Part shown: positions 54,928-63,682 of the stretch, one piece after another
Position numbering within the stretch: position 1 is the stretch's first letter
How the letters are laid out: each line of letters begins with the position of its first letter
Assembly (NCBI RefSeq): GCF_016901995.1
Contig: NZ_JACJLE010000006.1
Coordinates: forward strand, 29,625-93,624
Source of the DNA: Bacteroides caecigallinarum
GTDB lineage: Bacteria > Bacteroidota > Bacteroidia > Bacteroidales > Bacteroidaceae
Length of the DNA stretch: 64,000 bases
Direction of reading: 5' to 3'
The notes under the pieces: generated by a model
Seen by the model: the letters and a program-made list of their open reading frames with translations, nothing else
What the model was told of the DNA's origin: nothing
Database searches by the model: none
Translations under genes and position numbers: made by a program

Positions 54928-56244
54928 TTAAATTGTTTCAGACAACAGCGACGAACCGTCAGCGTTAAAATCACCTAGTCTGACTTTTACCAGATGATTG
55001 TCCAAAACACTATCAGGCTGTAATTCCACTCGAATATAATTATCCGTAAATCCATGCATCGGCATTCCAGGTTTTGAATGTTCTGCCAGGACTACAGCTT
55101 CTTTTCCTATATGACGCGAATAAAATTCCTTAAGCTTCGTTTCGGATAGCTCAAGTAAACGTTGGCTTCTTGCATGCTTTTCTTCAGGAGAAACTACATA
55201 ATCTATTTTCAAAGCCTGCGTACCAGGACGTTCAGAATAACTGAACACATGCAGCTGTGTAACGTCAAGCGAGCTTATAAAATTATATGCAGACTCAAAA
55301 TACTCCGGAGTCTCTCCTCGAGTTCCAACTATAACATCAACACCTATAAAAGCATCCGGCATCAACTCTTTTATTTTTCTTATTTTTGAAGCAAAAAGAT
55401 TTGTATCATATCTTCTGCGCATAAGCTTCAGAACTTCATCGCATCCCGATTGCAACGGAATATGGAAATGAGGCATGAATCTCTTTGACTTCGAAACAAA
55501 CTCTATTATCTCGTCTGTAAGCAAATTAGGTTCGATAGACGAAATTCTATAACGCTCTATTCCTTCTACTTCATCAAGCGCTTTTACAAGATCAAAGAAA
55601 GTCTCTCCGGTTGATTTTCCAAAATCACCTATATTTACGCCTGTAAGTACTATTTCCTTCCCTCCTTCTGATGCCACTTCCCTTACCTGTTCCACAAGAT
55701 CGGAGATTTTACCGTTTCTACTTCTTCCTCTGGCAAACGGTATAGTGCAATAAGAGCAGAAATAATCACAACCATCCTGAACTTTCAGGAAATATCTTGT
55801 CCTGTCACCACGCGAACATGACGGAGAGAATGTACGTATATCTTTTGTTGATGTAGTTATAGCCTCACCATGAGCAGACTTGTCAAGAGTCACAAGATAT
55901 TTCATCAGATCTCCTTTTTGTTCGGCTCCTAAAACCAGGTCAACACCTTTAATATCGGCAACCGTATCAGGTTTCAACTGTGCATAACATCCTGTAACAA
56001 TGACATATGCACCCGGATGTGATTTAACCAGCTTATGAATAGCCTGTCTGCACTTTTTATCTGCAACTTCCGTTACGGAACATGTATTTACGACAATGAT
56101 ATCTGCCTTTTCACCTTTTCTGGCAGTTCTAACACCAGCTTCTTTCAAAGACTTCCCTATTGATGAAGTCTCAGCAAAATTGAGTTTACAACCTAATGTG
56201 TAATAAACAGCTTTCTTATCCTTGAAAACAGTAGTATCAATCAT
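54928..56244 (-). CDS. mtaB: tRNA t6A37 methylthiotransferase (MtaB)
   Basis: The 438-residue radical SAM enzyme adds a methylthio group to t6A37 in tRNA. The N-terminal UPF0004 domain (about 10-130) has conserved Cys in YTLGCKLNFAET, VVNTCSVTE and TGCYAQ. The radical SAM cluster follows in DGCDYFCSYCTIPFARG. A TRAM-like domain ends the protein. It is grouped by function with tcdA and miaA, which act at the same tRNA position but are encoded elsewhere in the window. A promoter lies just upstream. Confidence 0.94.
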   Translation of the reverse strand: MIDTTVFKDKKAVYYTLGCKLNFAETSSIGKSLKEAGVRTARKGEKADIIVVNTCSVTEVADKKCRQAIHKLVKSHPGAYVIVTGCYAQLKPDTVADIKGVDLVLGAEQKGDLMKYLVTLDKSAHGEAITTSTKDIRTFSPSCSRGDRTRYFLKVQDGCDYFCSYCTIPFARGRSRNGKISDLVEQVREVASEGGKEIVLTGVNIGDFGKSTGETFFDLVKALDEVEGIERYRISSIEPNLLTDEIIEFVSKSKRFMPHFHIPLQSGCDEVLKLMRRRYDTNLFASKIRKIKELMPDAFIGVDVIVGTRGETPEYFESAYNFISSLDVTQLHVFSYSERPGTQALKIDYVVSPEEKHARSQRLLELSETKLKEFYSRHIGKEAVVLAEHSKPGMPMHGFTDNYIRVELQPDSVLDNHLVKVRLGDFNADGSSLLSETI

Positions 56245-56263
56245 ACAATAAAAATATTTTGCA

Positions 56264-56294
56264 CAAAGTTACGCAATATTTCGTGATTTATAAA
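56264..56294 (-). promoter_or_regulatory. Promoter of mtaB
   Basis: On the minus strand TAACTTTG (56264-56271) matches TAnnTTTG; TTTA (56291-56294) is a 3/4 -33 match at a 19-base spacing. The leader is about 20 bases. Confidence 0.65.
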
Positions 56295-56429
56295 GTATAA
56301 AAAAACGAACAATGGCGAAGTGTAAAAAAAAGGAAAACAGATATTGTTAAAAAACAATAAATAGGCTGCATAACATATTTTTTAGCGAAAATATTGGACC
56401 AAAAGTGAACAACGTATCAAAAAACTATA

Positions 56430-56437
56430 TATCTTTG
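56430..56437 (+). promoter_or_regulatory. -7 element of the Cys-rich lipoprotein gene
   Basis: TATCTTTG matches TAnnTTTG, 54 bases before the start codon. No TTTG at -33 is visible. Confidence 0.55.
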
Positions 56438-56491
56438 CAGCGTCAATTAAGATAACAACATAAGTATTACAGAATTTTAAAAGCAAAAAAG

Positions 56492-56698
56492 ATGAAAAAG
56501 TTAGTATTTTTATTCGTTGCATTCGTTGCAGTATCTTTCGCATCATGTGGTGGTAACAAAAATGCAAATGCAGAATCTACAGAAGCTGCTGTAGTTGAAG
56601 AAGCTACTCCAGCATGTGACTCAGTATGCTGCGATTCAGCTGCATGTGATTCAGTAGCTTGCGATTCAGCTAAAGCTTGCTGCGACAAAGCTGAATAA
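56492..56698 (+). CDS. Small Cys-rich lipoprotein
   Basis: The 68-residue product has a lipoprotein signal ending at Cys19 (SFASCGG), an Ala/Glu-rich linker (about 22-41) and a tail with seven Cys built on a C-D-S-x-x pattern (CDSVCCDSAACDSVA and so on). The tail is encoded by a 30-base tandem duplication (56612-56641 and 56642-56671, 27/30 identical). It should be anchored at the periplasmic or outer membrane. The spacing of Cys suggests metal or redox chemistry, but no known family fits. It has its own promoter and terminator. Confidence 0.78.
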   Translation: MKKLVFLFVAFVAVSFASCGGNKNANAESTEAAVVEEATPACDSVCCDSAACDSVACDSAKACCDKAE

Positions 56699-56727
56699 TT
56701 ATCAGTAGAATTTTAGGTAAAAAGTTA

Positions 56728-56764
56728 AAGTCTGTAGGATAACAAAACCCACAGGCTTTTTTTT
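56728..56764 (+). terminator. Terminator of the Cys-rich lipoprotein gene
   Basis: AAGTCTGTAGG (56728-56738) pairs with CCCACAGGCTT (56748-56758) with one wobble and one mismatch, followed by eight T. Confidence 0.75.
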
Positions 56765-56833
56765 GTGTCCATACTTTTCTATAATGCTTTAATTATAAAA
56801 AACAGGAATGTCACTACCCAACTATTATAAACA

Positions 56834-56865
56834 AAAAAATCCCTTTCGAATGAAAGAGATTTTTT
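56834..56865 (-). terminator. Terminator of the rpsF-rpsR-rplI operon
   Basis: AAAAAATCCCTTTC (56834-56847) pairs with GAAAGAGATTTTTT (56852-56865), with one wobble and a four-base loop. Read leftward it ends in a T run, 22 bases past the rplI stop; it could work in both directions. Confidence 0.8.
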
Positions 56866-56887
56866 ATATACTTATGTAATAAGCTTA

Positions 56888-57331
56888 TTATTCTGCTACT
56901 ACTTCGAAAGGAATTTCTACAGAAACTTCCTTGTGAAGTTTAACAACTGCCTTGTAGTGACCAACTTCCTTAACTGTATCTTTAACAACGATAATCTTAC
57001 GATCGATGTTGTGACCCAATTTAGCAAGTTCTTCTGCAATCTGAATGTTACCTACTGAACCGTAGATTGCACCTGTTGCACTAACTTTAGTAGCGATAGT
57101 CAAAGAAACACCCTTCAACGATTCAGCTACTGCTTCAGCATCTTTCTTAATCTTTTCCAATTTGTGAGCACGCTGTTTCAATTCTTCTGCCAACATTTTC
57201 TTTGCTGCCGGTGAAGCGATAACTGCTTTGCCAGTCGGAATAAGATAGTTACGACCATAACCAGACTTTACAGTTACAACATCGTTCTTGTAACCCAAGT
57301 TTAATACGTCTTCTTTCAATATAATTTCCAT
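56888..57331 (-). CDS. rplI: Large-subunit ribosomal protein L9
   Basis: The 147-residue protein begins MEIILKEDVLNLGYKNDVVTVKSGYGRNYLIP-type sequence with the glycine-rich rRNA-binding loop of L9 and has the long connecting helix (about 40-75) and a C-terminal domain. It ends the rpsF-rpsR-rplI operon; the gap to rpsR is 17 bases. Confidence 0.97.
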   Translation of the reverse strand: MEIILKEDVLNLGYKNDVVTVKSGYGRNYLIPTGKAVIASPAAKKMLAEELKQRAHKLEKIKKDAEAVAESLKGVSLTIATKVSATGAIYGSVGNIQIAEELAKLGHNIDRKIIVVKDTVKEVGHYKAVVKLHKEVSVEIPFEVVAE

Positions 57332-57348
57332 ACTTATTCCTCCTTTTT

Positions 57349-57618
57349 TTATTTCATCATATCAGTTACGTAAGGCAATAAAGCCAAATGACGAGCTCTC
57401 TTCACAGCCTGTGCAATACGACGCTGATACTTCAATGAAGTACCTGTAATGCGACGAGGAAGGATCTTACCCTGTTCATTCAAGAATTTCTTCAAGAATT
57501 CAGGATCTTTGTAATCGATATACTTAATACCACTCTTTTTGAAACGGCAGTATTTTTTCTTCTTAACATCTACTGATGGCGGAGTTAAATATCTGATTTC
57601 TGATTGTTGCTGTGCCAT
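57349..57618 (-). CDS. rpsR: Small-subunit ribosomal protein S18
   Basis: The 89-residue protein has the core [19 protein letters not shown] and [20 protein letters not shown] of S18, which pairs with S6 on the 30S platform. It starts 2 bases after rpsF. There is no ssb gene between rpsF and rpsR, unlike in many other bacteria. Confidence 0.97.
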   Translation of the reverse strand: MAQQQSEIRYLTPPSVDVKKKKYCRFKKSGIKYIDYKDPEFLKKFLNEQGKILPRRITGTSLKYQRRIAQAVKRARHLALLPYVTDMMK

Positions 57619-57620
57619 GA

Positions 57621-57968
57621 TTAATTTTCCTCCTTTTTAGTTGATTTAACATTTCTTCTCTTTGCAGCGTATTCTGCAGCATACTTATCCATCTTGAAAG
57701 TCAAGAAACGGATAACTCTTTCATCACGACGGTAGTTAACCTCAAGTTTTTCGATTACAGCTGGTTCAGCTTTAAACTCAATCAACTGATAGAAACCTGT
57801 AGATTTCTTCTGAATTGGATAAGCCAATTTCTTCAATCCCCAGTTTTCTTCATTGATGATCTCAGCACCTTCCTGAGTAAGGATTGCCTTGAACTTCTCT
57901 ACCGCTTCCTTCATCTGAGCGTCAGATAAAACGGGAGTTAAAATGAAAACGGTTTCGTATTGATTCAT
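57621..57968 (-). CDS. rpsF: Small-subunit ribosomal protein S6
   Basis: The 115-residue protein has the S6 fold: [20 protein letters not shown] at the start, then [20 protein letters not shown] and [17 protein letters not shown]. It is the first gene of the operon, with a full promoter at 58014-58044 and a leader of about 40 bases. Confidence 0.97.
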   Translation of the reverse strand: MNQYETVFILTPVLSDAQMKEAVEKFKAILTQEGAEIINEENWGLKKLAYPIQKKSTGFYQLIEFKAEPAVIEKLEVNYRRDERVIRFLTFKMDKYAAEYAAKRRNVKSTKKEEN

Positions 57969-58013
57969 ACTTATTCGTTAATTAAATTATTAATAAAAAT
58001 TTCAATCACGGCG

Positions 58014-58044
58014 CAAAGGTACAACTTTTTATCTAATATACAAA
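58014..58044 (-). promoter_or_regulatory. Promoter of the rpsF operon
   Basis: On the minus strand TTTG (58041-58044), a 19-base spacer and TACCTTTG (58014-58021) match both consensus elements exactly. Confidence 0.85.
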
Positions 58045-58114
58045 CATTTATAGCGTTTTTATTCTATAATTATTTACTAATATATACGAATAAGTGATTA
58101 TTATGGGTAATAAG

Positions 58115-58163
58115 AATACGTATTACGACAATAAGTTGTATATTTGCATAGTTGTATAAACAA
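58115..58163 (+). promoter_or_regulatory. MarR gene promoter region with possible operators
   Basis: TATATTTG (58139-58146) matches the -7 consensus. A perfect palindrome AATACGTATT lies at 58115-58124, and an imperfect inverted repeat (TTGTATAT ... TATAAACAA, 58136-58163) spans the -7. Either could be a site for autoregulation. Confidence 0.4.
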
Positions 58164-58170
58164 TAATTAT

Positions 58171-58617
58171 ATGATAGAACAATTTAATTTCGACATACAA
58201 TTAATATTTGCCATTCTTAATGGTAAAGTATCAGCAGCAATAAACAGAAAGCTCATTAGGAATTTCAGGATGAACGGATTGGATATCACTCCGGAACAAT
58301 GGACGGTACTGATTTTCCTGTGGGAAAAAGACGGAGTGACGCAACAGGAACTCTGCAATGCTACGTTTAAAGACAAACCAAGCATGACCCGACTAATAGA
58401 CAATATGGAGAAACAACACCTGGTTGTACGCATATCTGACAAGAAAGATAGAAGAACCAATCTGATACATCTGACAAAGGATGGAAAACAGCTTGAAGAT
58501 AAGGCCAGGCTTGTTGCCAACCTCACACTTAAAGAAGCATTGAAAGGGTTGACTCTTGAAGAGTTAAGCGTAAGTCAGGAGGTACTTCGCAAAATATTCA
58601 CAAACACGAAAGATTAA
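58171..58617 (+). CDS. MarR-family transcriptional regulator
   Basis: The ATG at 58171 gives 148 residues (MIEQFNFDIQLIF); the frame extends to a TTG at 58144, but that codon overlaps the -7 promoter element, so it is not the start. The winged helix (about 45-105) has LDITPEQWTVLIFLWEKDG, then the recognition helix around NATFKDKPSMTRLIDNMEK and the wing DKKDRRTNLIHLT. MarR proteins are dimeric and often repress their own gene plus efflux or stress genes. The next gene downstream encodes a tiny membrane protein. The ligand is unknown. Confidence 0.9.
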   Translation: MIEQFNFDIQLIFAILNGKVSAAINRKLIRNFRMNGLDITPEQWTVLIFLWEKDGVTQQELCNATFKDKPSMTRLIDNMEKQHLVVRISDKKDRRTNLIHLTKDGKQLEDKARLVANLTLKEALKGLTLEELSVSQEVLRKIFTNTKD

Positions 58618-58741
58618 CAATATAGAGACGCATGATATTATACGAATTTCATTTTTTTTCGTAAAATAATTTTCACGTATAAAGAATTATGCTTTAATTT
58701 GTAACCAATAAACGAATAAACCATAAAAATAGAAGACACAC

Positions 58742-58918
58742 ATGAAAAGCTTATTAAAGAATCTGGGAGTAATATTGATTATTATCGGAGCTGTTATCCT
58801 GATTGCATGTTTTGCAACTGAAAATGTGAACAACAACACTATTTTGGGAACATCATTTGTTCTTATCATCGTTGGACTTATCAGCTATATCCTGATCAAC
58901 AAACGCATTACTGATTAA
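58742..58918 (+). CDS. 58-residue membrane protein with two helices
   Basis: A short frame (58 codons plus stop) encodes a protein with helices at about 8-25 (GVILIIIGAVILIACFA) and 34-53 (ILGTSFVLIIVGLISYILIN), with a polar NVNNN turn and the end NKRITD. The two-hairpin topology and clean start and stop, and the terminator directly after it, support a real gene. It lies 124 bases after the MarR gene and converges on rprY. Similar small proteins are common in Bacteroidetes, but no function is known to me. Confidence 0.75.
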   Translation: MKSLLKNLGVILIIIGAVILIACFATENVNNNTILGTSFVLIIVGLISYILINKRITD

Positions 58919-58930
58919 TTTACGAAATCA

Positions 58931-58980
58931 GACAAAATAAAAAGAGGTTATCCTTTCGGGTAACCTCTTTTTATTTTGTC
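58931..58980. terminator. Bidirectional terminator between the small membrane gene and rprY
   Basis: A 23-base stem with one wobble (58931-58953 with 58958-58980) and a TTTC loop carries A and T runs at its base, so it can stop transcripts from both sides. It lies between convergent genes. Confidence 0.9.
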
Positions 58981-58988
58981 ATTTATCA

Positions 58989-59699
58989 TTAAGCTTCCTG
59001 CTGTTCTTCATCAGGAGTAATCAATTTATATCCCTTACCGTGGATATTGATAATTTCGATAGACGGATCCGCTTTAAGGTGTTTACGCAACTTAGTGATA
59101 TAAACATCCATGCTTCGTGCATTGAAATAATTATCGTCAATCCAGATGTTCTTCAGTGCATAATCTCTCTGAAGGATTTCGTTTGCATGAGAACAAAGCA
59201 ATGACAGAAGTTCAGACTCCTTAGTAGTAAGTTTAGTCTGCTTATCACCAATAGTAAGCAACTGTTTCTGAGTATCGAAAGTAAAGTTACCAATATTATA
59301 CATAGTATTTTCCTTAACCTTCTTACCTCTGACACGACGCAAGATTGCCTCAATACGAAGTGTAAGTTCTTCCATACTAAACGGCTTGCTGATATAATCG
59401 TCTGCACCAATCTTGAAACCTTCAAGGATGTCTTCCTTCATAGTTTTTGCAGTAAGGAAAATCACAGGCACTTCCGAATTGATCTGTTTGATTTCCTGAA
59501 TCATAGAGAAACCGTCCTTAACAGGCATCATAACGTCTGTTACAATCATATCATATTTTCCTTTCTGATATCCTTTCACTCCTTCGTCACCATTCAGGAA
59601 CAGGTCAGCTTCATAACCTTTAGCCTGTAAATATTCTCTCAAAAGCATGCCAAGATTCTCGTCATCTTCGCACAATAAAATACGCATTCTTTCGTCCAT
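58989..59699 (-). CDS. rprY: OmpR-family response regulator RprY
   Basis: The start at 59699 gives 236 residues (MDERMRILLCEDDENLG); ten more codons are open upstream but run into the kinase gene and lack the family start. The receiver domain (about 5-120) has acidic residues EDD and phospho-acceptor Asp55 (IVTDVMMP). The C-terminal winged helix (about 135-230) has LTTKESELLSLLCSHANEIL and the SMDVYITKLRKHLK recognition region. RprY with RprX was described in Bacteroides fragilis, where it affects antibiotic and stress responses. It overlaps the kinase gene only at its end, so the pair is co-expressed. Confidence 0.93.
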   Translation of the reverse strand: MDERMRILLCEDDENLGMLLREYLQAKGYEADLFLNGDEGVKGYQKGKYDMIVTDVMMPVKDGFSMIQEIKQINSEVPVIFLTAKTMKEDILEGFKIGADDYISKPFSMEELTLRIEAILRRVRGKKVKENTMYNIGNFTFDTQKQLLTIGDKQTKLTTKESELLSLLCSHANEILQRDYALKNIWIDDNYFNARSMDVYITKLRKHLKADPSIEIINIHGKGYKLITPDEEQQEA

Positions 59700-59700
59700 A

Positions 59701-61257
59701 TTATTCTTCTTTAAATAAAGGTAATACAATTATAAATTTAGTTCCGACATTCAGTTCACTTTCAGCACGAATGCTTCCGTTGTGATCTGTAATTATCTTC
59801 TTAACATAGGCCAATCCAAGACCGAAGCCTTTCACATCGTGCAAATTTCCGGTATGGACTCGGTAGAACTTATCAAATATCTTTTTCAAATTTTCTTTCT
59901 TTATACCTATTCCGTTGTCTTCTACTGATATATGAAGCTTGTTAGCCTCATTCCAGGTTCTGACTTTAAGACTTATATCCACATCCGCACGTTTATACTT
60001 GACTGCATTGTCAAGCAGATTGAATATCACGTTTGTGAAATGCATTTCGTCAACGAAGATAAACGGATCTGTAGCTTCAAGTTCCGCATCCAATGTTCCA
60101 TGACAACTCTCCACCTTCAGTCTGAAAGTATTTATCACTCCGTTCACCAGTTCATTGGCATCAATCTTCTTTTTCTTCAGAGTGGCTTTCTGGCGTTCGA
60201 ACATTGACATCTGCAATACTTTTTCCACCTGGAAACGAAGACGTTTCGTTTCATCATTTATCACCCCAGATATATGCTTGAACATCACAGGCGATTTTCC
60301 TACAGCCGGATCATTAAGCATCTGGGCTGCCAGTGATATGGTAGAGATAGGTGTCTTGAATTCATGAGTCATGTTGTTTATGAAATCATTCTTTATCTCT
60401 GTAAGCTTCTTCTGACGGAATATTATATATATAGTAAAAATAAATGTTATCAGAAGTACAATGGTAAAGATTATGGAAGGAATCATAAACTTCACGGAAC
60501 TGAAAATATAATCATCCATCGTAGGGAAGAATATATTCACATATCCCATTTTTGCCGGAGGGTCATTTTCAAACAACAGTCTGGAATAAATCTTCTCTCC
60601 ATCATATGCATAGTCCGAACAACGGTATATTTCCTTTCCGTCTCTGTCTGTAACAGTGAAATGATATGGCAAATCCAATCCGTTGTTAAGCAACTCAGAT
60701 TTGATGAAATGATCCAACTGCTTGAAATTTATCCTCTCCTTCAGAGGCTTGTCGCTTGCCGTATATAGAATATTGTATATCACTTCATCAAGCAATGCCC
60801 TCTGATATACATACCTTTCCTTTATTATCTCCTGCAATGTCCTTGATGTCTGCGGGATATTCTTTCCTGTAGAAATTATCACTTTAGGGACACTTGACGG
60901 TCTGTTGGTAATAGTCTTGAATTCGAAAGTGGAATACATACTTCCATCAGGCGATGTTATAGTATATTGGTGATGCTGCTGGAGTATGTCATCGCTTCCT
61001 TTTCCCTTATTCAGATTAAACTGCTCAGCCAGACGAGCCGCCCTTTCAGTAGCAGCGACATCTGCCTCAAGATACTTCTTGGTTTCCACCAGTTCAAGAT
61101 TACGCACGGACTGAACAAGACTGCGGTTTACATTCTCTTCGAATTGTCCACGACGCATCTTAACCATCTCTTCTATGTAACTTACCTGCAAATATAGCAG
61201 ACTAAGAAAAGACAGAGCCATAATGACTCCCAATATCCATATTGTTGACTTTTTCAT
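59701..61257 (-). CDS. rprX: Sensor histidine kinase RprX
   Basis: The 518-residue kinase has two membrane helices (about 5-27 and 256-280) flanking a periplasmic sensor domain (about 28-255). The phospho-acceptor His298 lies in NNMTHEFKTPISTI. The ATP domain (about 400-518) has the N-box-like NVIFNLLDNAVKY, the G1 box VEDNGIGI and the G2 box GFGLGLAYVKKII. It precedes rprY by one base. The signal it reads is unknown. A -7-like TAAATTTG (61263-61270, minus strand) lies too close to the start codon for a normal leader, so the promoter is not settled. Confidence 0.93.
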   Translation of the reverse strand: MKKSTIWILGVIMALSFLSLLYLQVSYIEEMVKMRRGQFEENVNRSLVQSVRNLELVETKKYLEADVAATERAARLAEQFNLNKGKGSDDILQQHHQYTITSPDGSMYSTFEFKTITNRPSSVPKVIISTGKNIPQTSRTLQEIIKERYVYQRALLDEVIYNILYTASDKPLKERINFKQLDHFIKSELLNNGLDLPYHFTVTDRDGKEIYRCSDYAYDGEKIYSRLLFENDPPAKMGYVNIFFPTMDDYIFSSVKFMIPSIIFTIVLLITFIFTIYIIFRQKKLTEIKNDFINNMTHEFKTPISTISLAAQMLNDPAVGKSPVMFKHISGVINDETKRLRFQVEKVLQMSMFERQKATLKKKKIDANELVNGVINTFRLKVESCHGTLDAELEATDPFIFVDEMHFTNVIFNLLDNAVKYKRADVDISLKVRTWNEANKLHISVEDNGIGIKKENLKKIFDKFYRVHTGNLHDVKGFGLGLAYVKKIITDHNGSIRAESELNVGTKFIIVLPLFKEE

Positions 61258-61463
61258 GGTGACAAATTTAACAAGCTAATTAATATAATCATCATCAATT
61301 AACATGTTTTACACGGGATTTTTTCGTATTTAACAATATCACCTATTTTTAATTAATAAAATCACAAGTAAAAGTCATTCTCTCCGCACTTACTTTACAA
61401 AATTAATATAACTTTAAATATATAACAACTAAAAGTGGCGAAAAGTTCATGAAAAGTGAATAA

Positions 61464-61498
61464 AAAAAAGCCGTATTTTTAAGAAATACGGCTTTTTT
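61464..61498 (-). terminator. Terminator of the EF-G2-like gene
   Basis: AAAAAAGCCGTATTT (61464-61478) pairs perfectly with AAATACGGCTTTTTT (61484-61498). Read leftward it ends in a T run, 25 bases past the stop codon. Confidence 0.88.
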
Positions 61499-61522
61499 AT
61501 GTATTAAAATATTAACTAACTA

Positions 61523-63682
61523 TCAATCTTCGTTCTTTTCCTGCTCTTCAAATTCCTTCATAAGCTTATTCTGGACATCAGTTGGAACAAGTTCGTAACT
61601 TGCAAACTTCATAATGAACGAAGCACGTCCACCTGTCAATGAGCTTAAAGCAGTAGAATAGTTAGACATTTCCTTCAAAGGAACTTTTGCTGCAAGCTTT
61701 TCGTATCCCTTTTCACTGCTCATACCCATAATCATACCGCGGCGTCCCTGCATATCACTCATTACATCACCAAGCTTGTCGCTCGGAACGAAAACTTCCA
61801 CATCATAGATAGGTTCAAGAATCTTAGGGCCTGCGTTCTTGAATGCTTCGCTGAAAGCATTACGTCCGGCAAGCATGAACGAAATTTCATTTGAGTCAAC
61901 CGGATGCATCTTTCCGTCATATACGATAACACGTACGTCGCGTGCATACGAACCTGTCAGAGGTCCCTGTTCCATACGGCTCATGATACCTTTAAGGATA
62001 GCAGGCATAAATCTTGTATCGATAGCTCCACCTACAACACTGTTGATGAATACCAGCTTACCGCCCCATTCCAAATCAACAGTTTCAGTACTCTTCACAT
62101 TGATCTTGAATTCCTGACCATTGAATTTATAGACTTCAGGAGTAGGCATACCTTCGTAATATGGTTCCACGATAAGATGAACTTCACCAAACTGTCCGGC
62201 ACCACCCGACTGTTTCTTATGTCTGTAGTCAGCACGTGCAGCCTTAGTAATAGTTTCTCTGTAAGGAATCTTAGGTTCCATGAACTGCACTGCAAGTTTC
62301 TCATTATTTTCAAGACGCCATTTCAGTGTACGCAAATGGAACTCACCCTGACCATGAACAAGAATCTGTTTCAATTCCTTAGACTGCTCAACAACCCATG
62401 TAGGATCTTCCTCGCGCATACGGTTCAGGATAGCCATCATCTTTTCAGTATCTGCCTCATTTTCCGGCTTGATGGCTCTAGTATATTTAGGATTTGGATA
62501 CTTGATGAAATTGAATCTGTTTTCACAATCCTTGCTATTCAGTGTATTGCCAGTCTTAACGTCTTTCAGCTTCACTGTACAACCTATATCACCGGCTCTC
62601 AGTTCTTCCACCTTTTCACGGTTTGCACCTGCACACACATAAAGCTGTGCCATACGTTCCTTCGATCCACGGTCAGCATTATTCAGGTCGTCACCTTCGT
62701 GAACAACACCACTCATAACCTTGAAGTACTGTACATCACCGATATGAGGTTCAACGGCAGTCTTGAAGAAATAAAGTGAAGTTGGAGCATCAGCCACAGG
62801 AGGAACAGGAACACCACGTGTATTGTGAACCACAGGCATTTCGTCAACGAAAGGTACCACGTTACCGAGGAATTCCATCAGACGGCGTACACCCATATCT
62901 TTTCCTGCACATACGCAGAACACAGGGAACATACCCCTTGCAGCCAATCCCTTGCGGATACCCTCACGCATTTCGTCTTCTGTAAGCGATTCTGATTCAA
63001 AGAATTTTTCCATAAGAGTCTCATCGTGTTCGGCAGCAGCCTCAACAAGTCTCTTGTGCCATTCCATAGCCTTTTCCATTTCTTCAGCCGGAACAGGTTC
63101 GATAGTAGGAGCACCACCTTCTGGTCCCCACGAATATTTTTTCATTAAAAGTACATCAATCAACGAATTGAAGTCCGGACCCGTACTGAGAGGATACTGA
63201 ACCGGAACAACTTTAGAACCATAATTTTCAGTCAACTGTTCAAGCACTTTATCGAAATCGCAGTTAGGCGAGTCAAGCTGGTTAACAAGGAAGATAACCG
63301 GTTTACCCAACTTCTCAGTGTAACGGAAGTGATTCTGAGTACCTACTTCAGGTCCGTACTGACCGTTAAGAAGCAATACGGCTGTATCTGTTACATTAAG
63401 TGCAGTTATAGCAGCTCCCACGAAGTCATCACTACCCGGACAGTCTATGATATTAAGTTTTTTACCATTCCACTCTACATGATAAACGGTAGAGAATACA
63501 GAGTAACCATACTCCTGCTCTACCGGGAAATAGTCGCTTACAGTGTTCTTGGCAGTAATTCTGCCGCGACGTTTTATAATACCACTCTCAAAGAGCAATG
63601 CTTCAGTGAGGGTGGTTTTACCTGAGCCATCATTGCCAAGAAGTGCAATGTTTTTGATTTCGTTAGTCTGATATACTTTCAT
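61523..63682 (-). CDS. fusA2: EF-G2-like translation factor, catalytic His replaced
   Basis: The 719-residue protein has the EF-G domain order: G domain (about 8-290), domain II (about 310-390), III, IV (about 480-600) and V (about 605-690). It differs from canonical EF-G in the G domain: G1 is GNDGSGKT (16-23), the DTPGH motif is DCPGS (80-84), so the catalytic His is Ser84, and NKxD is NQLD (134-137). Loss of that His predicts weak or no GTP hydrolysis. This is the pattern of the Bacteroides EF-G paralogue reported to lack GTPase activity and to support translation under carbon starvation. The gene symbol fusA2 follows that naming. No other EF-G gene is in the window. Confidence 0.88.
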   Translation of the reverse strand: MKVYQTNEIKNIALLGNDGSGKTTLTEALLFESGIIKRRGRITAKNTVSDYFPVEQEYGYSVFSTVYHVEWNGKKLNIIDCPGSDDFVGAAITALNVTDTAVLLLNGQYGPEVGTQNHFRYTEKLGKPVIFLVNQLDSPNCDFDKVLEQLTENYGSKVVPVQYPLSTGPDFNSLIDVLLMKKYSWGPEGGAPTIEPVPAEEMEKAMEWHKRLVEAAAEHDETLMEKFFESESLTEDEMREGIRKGLAARGMFPVFCVCAGKDMGVRRLMEFLGNVVPFVDEMPVVHNTRGVPVPPVADAPTSLYFFKTAVEPHIGDVQYFKVMSGVVHEGDDLNNADRGSKERMAQLYVCAGANREKVEELRAGDIGCTVKLKDVKTGNTLNSKDCENRFNFIKYPNPKYTRAIKPENEADTEKMMAILNRMREEDPTWVVEQSKELKQILVHGQGEFHLRTLKWRLENNEKLAVQFMEPKIPYRETITKAARADYRHKKQSGGAGQFGEVHLIVEPYYEGMPTPEVYKFNGQEFKINVKSTETVDLEWGGKLVFINSVVGGAIDTRFMPAILKGIMSRMEQGPLTGSYARDVRVIVYDGKMHPVDSNEISFMLAGRNAFSEAFKNAGPKILEPIYDVEVFVPSDKLGDVMSDMQGRRGMIMGMSSEKGYEKLAAKVPLKEMSNYSTALSSLTGGRASFIMKFASYELVPTDVQNKLMKEFEEQEKNED

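Noticed and set aside
58144..58170. TTG start for the MarR gene
   Set aside because: The TTG is part of the -7 promoter element; the ATG at 58171 gives the normal family N terminus.
59700..59729. Ten-codon upstream extension of rprY
   Set aside because: It runs into the end of rprX and lacks the MDE start typical of RprY.
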